From Limnobacter sp. 130 (GTDB lineage Bacteria > Pseudomonadota > Gammaproteobacteria > Burkholderiales > Burkholderiaceae_B), in assembly GCF_902506325.1 (NCBI RefSeq), contig NZ_LR732328.1:801070-865069 (forward strand): DNA of 64,000 nt, given 5' to 3'. Numbering within the stretch: the first letter of the stretch is position 1; each line of letters starts with the position of its first letter. Below, in pieces: positions 33,700 through 41,049 of this stretch. The position numbers were made by a program, and so were the translations under genes. Under the pieces are notes generated by a model. The model searched no databases, was not told where the DNA came from, and saw only the letters and a program-made list of their open reading frames with translations.

Positions 33700-34809
33700 A
33701 TGAAAACCAGTTCTTGTTCCGTATTGGCTTTGTTAATGCTTGGCGCAATTTCGACGAACGCACAAGCTGGCCAGGTGCGCACAGATGGCCAGGACATTAT
33801 TCTTTCCACCAAAGGTGGATTGAAACTTGAGACTGAAGACAAAAGCGCAGGTTTCCAGATTGGTGGGCGACTGCACTACGATTACACGCAAGATGAGACC
33901 GACACGGCCGCCAATGGCAACGAAACACTGGAAGATTTTGATGCCCGCCGTGCGCGAATCGCACTGCGCGCTCATGTGAATGATTTTGAAATGAAAGCGG
34001 AATTCAATATCGCCGAATCTGGAACAAGTGGCGGTAGTGTTGAGGATTTGTACCTTAGGTACAAAGGATTTGGCGACATGGCCAATTTGACCATTGGCAA
34101 GCAGCGTGTGCCTTTTGGTATGGATGTTTTGACCAGTTCAAATGACATTTCTTTGCTTGAGCGCTCTGCCATGATCGAACGCTATGCGCTTGAGCGATCC
34201 TCCGGTGTGAAGCTCAGCGGACGTGGCATGGACAAGCGATTCACTTATGGTGTGGGTTTGTTCGAGGCGGATGGTAACGGCACCAATGATTTTCAGGAAC
34301 AGGCCCTGGCAGGGCGTGTTACGTTCGCACCGATCATGACCAAAAGCAGCGTGCTGCACTTTGGCGCTGGCTATCAAACTGTGGGTGCCACCGACCCAGT
34401 GGATGAAACCGACACGATGAACGTGGAAATGGCTGGAGCCTTTGGTCCATTCCATGCACAGGCCGAGTATTTCGATTCCGATGTAGGCCCACAGAACTTC
34501 AACGGTTATTACGCGCAGCTTGGGTACATCCTGAACGGCGGTGGAACTCGCCCCTACAGCGATGGCGTTTTCAAGCGGGTCAAAGCCGTACCGGGCGGCA
34601 CTTGGGAAGTGACTACCCGCTTTGAAGAGGGCGATGGTCGTTTCAATGACGTTGGCTTGGGCTTTATTGATGCGCAGCAAACCTCTCTGGGCTTGAACTA
34701 CTACATGAATGACTCGGTCAAGGTCGGCGTAAGCTATATGGATGCTGAAAGCAACACTAATAGCGACAGCGGCAATGAGCTGCGCATGCGCCTTCAGTTC
34801 ACTTACTAA
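33700..34809 (+). CDS. Phosphate-selective-type outer-membrane porin (OprO/OprP family)
   Basis: 369 residues from the ATG at 33700, with AAGGAG upstream. Signal peptide ends NAQAGQ. The body is a 16-strand-type beta barrel with the family motifs FQIGGRLHYDY, FDARRARIALRAHVNDFEMK, LTIGKQRVPFGMD and a C-terminal RLQFTY ending in an aromatic residue. The family takes up phosphate or polyphosphate, but the specificity here is not determined. Preceded by six phased GTTCAT-like boxes; the histidine kinase gene follows 106 bases downstream, so porin and sensor may share regulation. Confidence 0.88.
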   Translation: MKTSSCSVLALLMLGAISTNAQAGQVRTDGQDIILSTKGGLKLETEDKSAGFQIGGRLHYDYTQDETDTAANGNETLEDFDARRARIALRAHVNDFEMKAEFNIAESGTSGGSVEDLYLRYKGFGDMANLTIGKQRVPFGMDVLTSSNDISLLERSAMIERYALERSSGVKLSGRGMDKRFTYGVGLFEADGNGTNDFQEQALAGRVTFAPIMTKSSVLHFGAGYQTVGATDPVDETDTMNVEMAGAFGPFHAQAEYFDSDVGPQNFNGYYAQLGYILNGGGTRPYSDGVFKRVKAVPGGTWEVTTRFEEGDGRFNDVGLGFIDAQQTSLGLNYYMNDSVKVGVSYMDAESNTNSDSGNELRMRLQFTY

Positions 34810-34915
34810 GTGATTTCGAAAAGATGAACGCCAGATTAACAATCCAAAAAATCTGGTGTTTATCACCGATAATCCCTAGCATTTGGATGTTGATTTGATG
34901 CCCAAGGGAATGGTG

Positions 34916-36529
34916 ATGTTCAAAACCCGTATTCTGCTGGCCTTTGTGGCTTTGGCACTGGTGGCGGTTGCCCAAGGGGTAATCGGCTACTTTGTCATGG
35001 TTACAGCCAGCCAGAATGTTCAAAAAGGCCGAGTCGCCAACGAATTGTTGGTGGGCTATATGGACCTGCTTTCAAACAAGCAGTTGCTACGAACCCAGCT
35101 GACCAGTGAAATGACGGGGCTGGAGTCTGACCCCCAGCAAAGCCAAGTGTATTACTACAACATGATCCGTGCGCTCGATACCCTGGATCGACTTGCAGAA
35201 ACCTCGAAGGGTTTGACTCGGGGCGATCAGGAGTTAATGCCCGAGCACGAGGAGCGCCGGCAAAGTCTGGTGATATTACGAAAAGGTGTGGACCAATTGG
35301 GATCGGTGATGACCGCTTCTGAATGGAAATTCGAGGCGGTAACTCCACAACAGAAACGCCAGAAACTCGATCAGATTTTTGATGTGTCGGATGGTCAGGA
35401 TTTGCGGGTTGCCTTAACCCAGAGCATTGCCCGTGAACGCCTGATCACCGCACGAGACAGGGCGGCGGCGGATGTATCGCTGAACTTCATGACCAATGTG
35501 GTTGTGATTGCCACCATCGGGCTTGCCCTGTTTATGGTGTTGCTTGCGTTTTATTTTGTGAGGTCTTTGAGTAAACCAGTTGAGCGTTTGATCAAGGGCG
35601 CTGAAGCCTTGCAAGCGGGGAATTTAAGTTATCGCATACCAGCCTTTGGTCGGGATGAGTTCTCGCAGGTGGGCTGCAGTATGAATGACATGGCGCGGGA
35701 AATAGCACGTTTGCGAGCCAATGACCAACAGGCGCGGGAGCAGCTAGAGCTGCAGGTGAGCGAGCGAACCAACGAATTACAGGAGGCCTTGCACCGACTG
35801 GAAAAAATTGAGCTTCGCCGTCGGCAGATGTTTGCGGACATTAGCCACGAATTAAAAACACCCACCACTGCAATTCGCGGTGAGGCCGAAATCAGTTTGC
35901 GCCATGGCGGAAATAGCAATGCCGAGTGTAAGGAAACTCTCGAGCGGATTGTTCAATACACGCAACAACTCAACTACATTGTGGACGACATGCTGACCTT
36001 GGCGCGAAGCGATATAGATGCGCTTGTATTGGACCGACGGGCAGTGGATATTTCAACTTTATGCCACGAATCAATTGCCTATTTCCGGCCACAAATCAGC
36101 CAAAAGGGCTGTGCTGTGGAAGCGCAAATTCAGAGTGATAGCTTGGTTCTGGGTGATGCGCAGCGTTTGAAGCAGGTGTTAAATATTGTTTTGGACAATG
36201 CGATTCAATACAGCGGCGCCAAGGCGGTTATACGGATCAGTACCGCATCAGTGGAGGACGCTGAGAACATGCGCCGATGTGAGGTAACGATTGAAGACAA
36301 TGGCCCAGGTATTCCTGAGAATGAGTTGAGTCGAGTATTTGAGCGCCACTACCGTGGCACCATGGCGAAGCTGATCAGGCCCGACGGCAGCGGTTTGGGC
36401 TTGCCACTTGCCGCAGCAATTGTGCGGGCACACCACGGCACCATCGAGATAAGCAGCGAAGAAAATAAAGGATGCCGGGTCACCATTAATTTGCCGGCAT
36501 TCGATTCAGTCATTGAGGATGCAGTATGA
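34916..36529 (+). CDS. Sensor histidine kinase
   Basis: 537 residues; start at 34916 with AAGGGA six bases upstream. Two transmembrane helices (about 5-27 and 198-220) enclose a helical periplasmic sensor. A HAMP domain follows (LSKPVERLIKGAEALQAGN), then a coiled coil, the HisKA phospho-acceptor in FADISHELKTPTTAIRG and HATPase boxes VLDNAIQYS, EDNGPGIPE and GSGLGLPLA. It overlaps the response-regulator gene by four bases (ATGA), a standard two-component pair. The signal is unknown. Confidence 0.93.
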   Translation: MFKTRILLAFVALALVAVAQGVIGYFVMVTASQNVQKGRVANELLVGYMDLLSNKQLLRTQLTSEMTGLESDPQQSQVYYYNMIRALDTLDRLAETSKGLTRGDQELMPEHEERRQSLVILRKGVDQLGSVMTASEWKFEAVTPQQKRQKLDQIFDVSDGQDLRVALTQSIARERLITARDRAAADVSLNFMTNVVVIATIGLALFMVLLAFYFVRSLSKPVERLIKGAEALQAGNLSYRIPAFGRDEFSQVGCSMNDMAREIARLRANDQQAREQLELQVSERTNELQEALHRLEKIELRRRQMFADISHELKTPTTAIRGEAEISLRHGGNSNAECKETLERIVQYTQQLNYIVDDMLTLARSDIDALVLDRRAVDISTLCHESIAYFRPQISQKGCAVEAQIQSDSLVLGDAQRLKQVLNIVLDNAIQYSGAKAVIRISTASVEDAENMRRCEVTIEDNGPGIPENELSRVFERHYRGTMAKLIRPDGSGLGLPLAAAIVRAHHGTIEISSEENKGCRVTINLPAFDSVIEDAV

Positions 36530-37251
36530 AAGTGTTGATTGTTGAGGATGACGCACGCGTGTCCAGTTTTCTGGAACGTGGATTGAAGGCGGAGGGTTAT
36601 CGACCCCAGGTGGCTCACAATGCCAACACGGGTCTGTCAATGGCCAAGGCCTTGCAAAAGGAAGTGCGTGAAAATTTTGAAAGTGCAGTGGTAATTCTGG
36701 ATGTGATGCTGCCTGATGGTTCAGGGCTTGATGTCTGCCAAACCCTGCGGGCAGAGGGTTTCGCTTTGCCTGTGTTGATGTTGACTGCATTGAATTCAGT
36801 CGAAGACAGGGTGGCGGGCCTGCGCATGGGTGCCGACGATTACCTGGGTAAGCCATTTGCATTCGATGAAATTCTTGCACGCCTGGAGGCCCTGGGTCGC
36901 CGGGTGGGTAATACAGCGCCAAAGCAGGCGAGAAAAAACTTAGAAGTTGCCGACCTGAATCTTGATCTTGAAAAAATGCGTTTGTCGCGTGCGGGTCGTG
37001 AAATTCAGTTGACTGCGAAAGAGCTTGCTTTGGTCGAGTTGCTGATGAGCGCCCCAGGCCGCCTGTTTAGCCGTGAGCGAATTCTTTCAAACGTGTGGGG
37101 GGTGAACGAGGACCCGCTGACCAATGTGGTGGATGTTTATATTCGCCGCCTGCGCGCAAAGATTGATTTTGACGGTCTGCCACCGTTGATCCACACTCAG
37201 CGCGGGCTTGGTTATCGCCTAGAGTCGATACAGACCAGCGATTCACAGTAG
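36526..37251 (+). CDS. OmpR-family response regulator
   Basis: 241 residues. Receiver domain with acidic pocket VEDD, phosphorylation site Asp in VVILDVMLPDGSG and Lys in GKPF; winged-helix DNA-binding domain at the C terminus (LTAKELALVELLMSAPGRLF, VVDVYIRRLRAKID). Such regulators bind tandem half-sites spaced about one helical turn. The four phased GTTCAT arrays in this neighbourhood are candidate targets. Confidence 0.94.
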   Translation: MKVLIVEDDARVSSFLERGLKAEGYRPQVAHNANTGLSMAKALQKEVRENFESAVVILDVMLPDGSGLDVCQTLRAEGFALPVLMLTALNSVEDRVAGLRMGADDYLGKPFAFDEILARLEALGRRVGNTAPKQARKNLEVADLNLDLEKMRLSRAGREIQLTAKELALVELLMSAPGRLFSRERILSNVWGVNEDPLTNVVDVYIRRLRAKIDFDGLPPLIHTQRGLGYRLESIQTSDSQ

Positions 37252-37252
37252 T

Positions 37253-37314
37253 GTTCATCTGGCGTTAATGTTTGGTGCCAGTTTGATTCATTGGGCTGCA
37301 AAGTTCCGGTTCAT
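37253..37314 (+). promoter_or_regulatory. Phased GTTCAT-like boxes before the 37386 operon
   Basis: GTTCAT at 37253, GTTAAT at 37264, ATTCAT at 37286 and GTTCAT at 37309 (steps of 11, 22 and 23). They begin two bases after the response-regulator stop codon, pointing to separate control of the downstream operon. Confidence 0.6.
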
Positions 37315-37385
37315 CTTGATCTTCCAGAATGATGTTCATGAAAAGCAATGTTTGTTTTTCGAATCTCAATCTGAAGGAGCATAAG

Positions 37386-37949
37386 ATGAAAAATTCCAGT
37401 TTAGTTCGCGCCACCTTGGTATCTGCCGGCTTGGTATTCAGCGGTGCCGCTTTCGCAAATACGGCTGTGGTGAGTAGCAACATTACCGAGGCAGAGGTAC
37501 TGAAAGCCCAGAAGGTATGGGGCGAGGCTGTTGTACAAATTTCCAAAGACTTTGAGGCAGGTGGCTTGGACAAGGCCAAGAAAACCACAAAAGCAGCATT
37601 GGACAAAACATATGCTTACGACATGGGACCTGTGCTGTTCAAGCCCACATTGGCCGCTATCCCCCAAAACATCCGCAGCACTGAAGAAGGCGCTTTGTCT
37701 TATTACGTGGGCGGCAACAAAAAATTCCCCAATGATTCCGGTTTTGCATTGAAGGGCTGGAGAAGTGTTGAATCCAAAAATTCTGTCATTCACTTGAATG
37801 GCAACACAGCCTTGACCATGGGCAATGTCAGCTTCACTGACAAGAATGGCAAGGTGACCACAGTCGACAAAACCTGGGGCTATGTGAAAGACAGCGCCGG
37901 TAACGTGAAGATTGTGCTGCATCACTCTTCCCTGCCATACACCAACTAA
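37386..37949 (+). CDS. Secreted NTF2-like protein
   Basis: 187 residues from the ATG at 37386 (AGGAG upstream). Signal peptide ends AAFANT. The mature domain has the cone-shaped NTF2/SnoaL-like order, with DKTYAYDMGPVLFKPTLAA and a C-terminal DKTWGYVKDSAGNVKIVLHHSS. Similar proteins bind small ligands in the periplasm; some have been misnamed phosphoribosyl-AMP cyclohydrolase. First gene of a likely three-gene operon. Confidence 0.7.
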   Translation: MKNSSLVRATLVSAGLVFSGAAFANTAVVSSNITEAEVLKAQKVWGEAVVQISKDFEAGGLDKAKKTTKAALDKTYAYDMGPVLFKPTLAAIPQNIRSTEEGALSYYVGGNKKFPNDSGFALKGWRSVESKNSVIHLNGNTALTMGNVSFTDKNGKVTTVDKTWGYVKDSAGNVKIVLHHSSLPYTN

Positions 37950-38009
37950 CTATCCAGGTGGCCGACTCCAACGTCGGCCATTTATCCTGTTCTCATGGAG
38001 GCATTTGTG

Positions 38010-38927
38010 ATGAACGAACAACAATCAAAATGGATTAAGGCAGCGGTGCTGAGCACTGCAGTTTTTTGTGCCCCGGTTTGGGCAAGCACGGGCAAGCTGG
38101 TGTTAACCGGCGGTGTAAGTACCGTGGAAGGTGCGGGCGGTGGCGGTATTACGCCGTGGGCATTCATTGGCACGCAGGCCACAGAAAATGAACTCGGTTT
38201 TGCAGCAAACCTGACCCAGGTTGAAACACAGGATTATTCGCTCACCACTTACGGCGCCACAGTGGGCTGGAACGAGCGGGTGGAGTTTTCTCTGGGTGAG
38301 CAGGTGCTTGACACGGGTATCACGGGAACAGCCCTTACCGGTGCAGGCCTGGATTTGAAACAACAAATCGTCGGCGTGAAGTTGCGGGTGTTCGGTGATG
38401 GTGTGCTGGACAGCGACACTTGGTACCCGCAAGTTGCAGTCGGCCTGCAACACAAAACCCTTGATGCAGCCGCCTTGGAGCCAACGCTCACTTCATTGGG
38501 GGCCGATGACAGTGGTACCGACTTTTATGTGACTGCGACCAAGCTGTTTTTGAAACAAGGCGTGTTGCTTAACGGTACATTGCGTGCTACCAAGGCCAAC
38601 CAGAATGGCTTGTTGGGTTTCGGTTCAAACACTGATGACAGTTATGAACTGATGCCGGAAATTTCCGTGGCGAAACTGCTGAGCCACAACCTGGCCATTG
38701 GTGCGGAATATCGAGTGATGCCCAACAACCTGGAAGCGGCTGGCCGCAATGCAGGACTGAACAATGGTCTGCGCGCAGACGATTGGATGGACCTGTTTGT
38801 GGCTTGGGCACCGACCAAGAACCTTTCTTTGACTGCAGCCTATGTGGACCTGGGTCGAATTGTGCCCGCCACCACCGATGGCCGTAGCCAAACCGGCTTT
38901 TACCTGTCCGCCCAACTGGCATTCTGA
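38010..38927 (+). CDS. DUF3034 outer-membrane beta-barrel protein
   Basis: 305 residues from the ATG at 38010 with TGGAGG eight bases upstream. Signal peptide ends PVWAS. GGVSTVEGAGGGGITPWAFI is the typical N-terminal motif of DUF3034. The rest alternates beta strands and ends in a C-terminal phenylalanine (YLSAQLAF), as outer-membrane barrels do. It is the middle gene of the operon with the secreted globin. The transported substrate is unknown. Confidence 0.82.
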   Translation: MNEQQSKWIKAAVLSTAVFCAPVWASTGKLVLTGGVSTVEGAGGGGITPWAFIGTQATENELGFAANLTQVETQDYSLTTYGATVGWNERVEFSLGEQVLDTGITGTALTGAGLDLKQQIVGVKLRVFGDGVLDSDTWYPQVAVGLQHKTLDAAALEPTLTSLGADDSGTDFYVTATKLFLKQGVLLNGTLRATKANQNGLLGFGSNTDDSYELMPEISVAKLLSHNLAIGAEYRVMPNNLEAAGRNAGLNNGLRADDWMDLFVAWAPTKNLSLTAAYVDLGRIVPATTDGRSQTGFYLSAQLAF

Positions 38928-38935
38928 AGGAGACC

Positions 38936-39376
38936 ATGATGATGAAATCGATTCGATCTTTTGCCGCAGCGATTGCCTTTGCAATGTGTTTGCCCATGGC
39001 TGCCCACGCCAGTTCCGAGAAGTCACTTTATGAACAACTGGGTGGCAAGGAAAGTATCCGCATGGTGATGGACGACTTTGTGGTTCGCCTGAAAGCAGAC
39101 CCGCGCATTGGCGATCAGTTTGCTGCCACCAACGCCGATCGCTTGGCTTCGCAGTTGACCGACCAGGTGTGTGAAGCCACGGGTGGCCCATGCAAGTATG
39201 TGGGTGCCGACATGAAAACCGCACATGAAGGCATGGTCATTACCAAAGCGCATTTCAATGCACTGGTGGAGGTGCTACAAACCAGTATGAACGCGTACAG
39301 CGTGCCATTTGATGTGCAGCTTGAGGTGTTGAGCATGTTGGCGCCCATGCACAGGGATGTGATTACCGTCAGGTAA
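38936..39376 (+). CDS. Secreted group 1 truncated hemoglobin
   Basis: About 146 residues; three ATGs in a row (38936, 38939, 38942) make the exact start uncertain. Signal peptide ends HASSE. SLYEQLGGKESIRMVMDDFV is the truncated-globin N terminus; CKYVGADMKTAHEGMVI contains the proximal region and HEGM motif with the heme-ligand histidine. Export of a globin to the periplasm is less common than cytoplasmic forms. It follows DUF3034 by eight bases. Possible oxygen or nitric oxide role. Confidence 0.88.
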   Translation: MMMKSIRSFAAAIAFAMCLPMAAHASSEKSLYEQLGGKESIRMVMDDFVVRLKADPRIGDQFAATNADRLASQLTDQVCEATGGPCKYVGADMKTAHEGMVITKAHFNALVEVLQTSMNAYSVPFDVQLEVLSMLAPMHRDVITVR

Positions 39377-39788
39377 ACTTCGCCAGCAGACCGTGGTGGA
39401 CAGAAACTTTGCGTACGCCGTATCGGCTCGATTGCTCAAGGAAGTTGATACATCTAAGTCGAGTAACGAAAACAAATCTTGTGGAAGTTCATAGCGGTGA
39501 TTCGAGGGTGGTTGCTGGGTGAGTATCTAAATGCTCACCCAGTAACTATTGTTTTCAATTTCGATGATTTGTTGAAAATCATTGCTCGCATAATTGGATT
39601 GCAGTTGTGAAACACGAAAAGAGGAACACCGATACTTATTCCTATCTCGGTGAGTTTTTTGCATCAAGCTCTTTTTTAACCGTGATTCCAACCCATCGTC
39701 TGAGCGACAAATCGGCATTGACCCGTTTGCGAAAAGACCATGGGCTTGAGGATGGTTTGATTCAATTGACTACCAATTCAAAGGCCTG
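39377..39788. other. Intergenic, no gene seen
   Basis: No convincing frame or hairpin terminator. The right part runs into IS debris. Confidence 0.5.
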
Positions 39789-39893
39789 TCAGGAGCGACC
39801 TTCCCCTTCACGCGGATGTTCAATCACGGCCGCTTCCTGGTTGTCCACCAACACTTGTGCCGGTATACCGCCAAAGTACTTGTCAACGCCGGT
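39789..39893 (-). pseudogene. IS21-family IstA internal fragment
   Basis: The minus strand reads KYFGGIPAQVLVDNQEAAV, a hallmark of the IstA DDE domain (YFGGVPAEVLVDNQKAAV in typical members), then stops. Both ends are missing. Confidence 0.6.
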
Positions 39894-39940
39894 TGTATTT
39901 TGACCCACTGAGCTTCGTCGAGGGGATGCGGACAAAATAC

Positions 39941-40090
39941 TGGACTACTTTAGGAGGTAGTCCATGTATTCACACGAAGTACGCCTTAGGGCAGTACAAC
40001 TTTTTTTCAGAACAGGAAAAAACTGCAAGGCGACCATGCGCCAGTTGGGTTCAGCCTCGACCAGAGATGCCTTGGACAGTTTCAAAACCT
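39941..40090 (+). mobile_element. IS3-family left-end remnant with start of orfA
   Basis: Begins with terminal TGGACTAC, then an ATG at 39964 gives MYSHEVRLRAVQLFFRTGKN and a few more OrfA-like residues before homology ends. A second copy of the same left end is at 40358. Confidence 0.6.
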
Positions 40091-40197
40091 TCTGAATCTC
40101 AGCGGTGCACTTTTAATAAAGCATTGCATGGTCGACTTGGACAGGAATAAACATGCCCGCAGTTTAAGCAATCCGAAACGGAATGTCTAAATCCAAG

Positions 40198-40223
40198 TCA
40201 AGATGGGTTTGCTGGGGGCTTAC
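40198..40223 (-). mobile_element. IS66-type terminal inverted repeat (isolated)
   Basis: The reverse complement, starting GTAAGCCCCCAGCAAACCC, matches the IS66 end at 63775-63800. No other IS66 sequence is attached on the left. Confidence 0.55.
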
Positions 40224-40338
40224 GTTTCACAGCACGGCTGACGGTCTTGGCTGACACACCAAGCTCAGCAGCAATGTCTTTGAGAAACGCGCCTTCGTTC
40301 AATCGATTATGTTGAATCGCCCAGCTGTTCTTGGACAT
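40224..40338 (-). pseudogene. IS21-family IstA N-terminal fragment
   Basis: The minus strand starts MSKNSWAIQHNRLNEG and contains the helix-turn-helix AAELGVSAKTVSRAVKR. It is cut at 40223 by the IS66 end, which then adds a few codons and a stop. Confidence 0.5.
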
Positions 40339-40357
40339 GGGGATGCGGACAAAATCT

Positions 40358-40490
40358 TGGACTACTTTAGGAGGTAGTCCATGTATTCATACGAAGAACG
40401 TCTTAGTGGACTACCCGCCTTCAGCCCGGAAGTCTTTGAAGCCGATTCAAAATGAGGCTCTAGTTTGTAAATTAAAGACAGACTAATCCA
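40358..40490 (+). mobile_element. Internally deleted IS3 derivative of 133 bp (MITE-like)
   Basis: Left end TGGACTAC, then ATG at 40381 giving MYSYEERL, which is joined directly to the OrfB C terminus FSPEVFEADSK and its stop (40455), then the degenerate right end CTAATCCA. So OrfA start and OrfB end have been fused by deletion of about 1 kb while both ends remain. Confidence 0.65.
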
Positions 40491-40512
40491 ATGCAAGCCG
40501 AAGTATTAGACT

Positions 40513-40872
40513 AGGTATTAGTCAAGGTATCAGGTAAGGTATCAGGCGAGGTGTCAGGCAAGGTATCAGGCAAGGTATCGGGCAAGGTATCAGGCAAGGT
40601 ATCAGGCAAGGTATCAGGCAAGGTATCAGGCAAGGTATCAGGCAAGGTATCAGGCAAGGTATCAGGCAAGGTATCAGGCAAGGTATCAGGCAAGGTATCA
40701 GGCAAGGTATCAGGCAAGGTATCAGGCAGGGTATCAACCGATGTATCTGGCGAGGTATCCGCCAAGGTAATAGCTAAGGCAACAGGCAAGGTCACAGCTA
40801 AAGTAGCAGCCGAAATAACAGTCGGGATAACTGCAAAGTTACTAGCTCAGCTAACAGATGATGTAGCAGTTA
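40513..40872 (+). repeat. 12-bp minisatellite, about 30 units
   Basis: The unit is AGGTATCAGGCA. About 16 central units are identical or differ by one base; units decay gradually to both sides but keep the 12-base register up to about 40872. Because the period is a multiple of three and the unit has no stop, several frames stay open (KVSG on plus, PDTL on minus), so open frames here are not evidence for a gene. Confidence 0.92.
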
Positions 40873-40956
40873 TTTGTTGAATCGCCTTGCTGATCTCGGA
40901 TATCTTCCATGTTAGAAATTTCCATGTGACGCATCACCAAAACTAATTGATCGCTG

Positions 40957-40981
40957 AAAGTGCCAAAAAAAGGCACTTTCA
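40957..40981. other. Hairpin before the recombinase-like trio
   Basis: GAAAGTGCC and GGCACTTTC pair perfectly around a seven-A loop. It lies about 70 bases upstream of the preferred start of the first trio gene. No T run follows on the plus strand. Confidence 0.5.
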
Positions 40982-41049
40982 ACCAAAACACGATTTTAAA
41001 ATCTGTGAAAACATTCCCTATAACGACCTTCGGGCAATGGGGAATGCAA

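Noticed and set aside
40513..40872. Possible CRISPR array
   Set aside because: The unit is only 12 bp, contiguous, with no spacers, and no cas genes are in the window. It is a minisatellite.
40511..40880. Open frames encoding KVSG or PDTL tetrapeptide repeats
   Set aside because: A stop-free 12-bp repeat leaves several frames open by itself. There is no ribosome site or signal sequence to support a gene.
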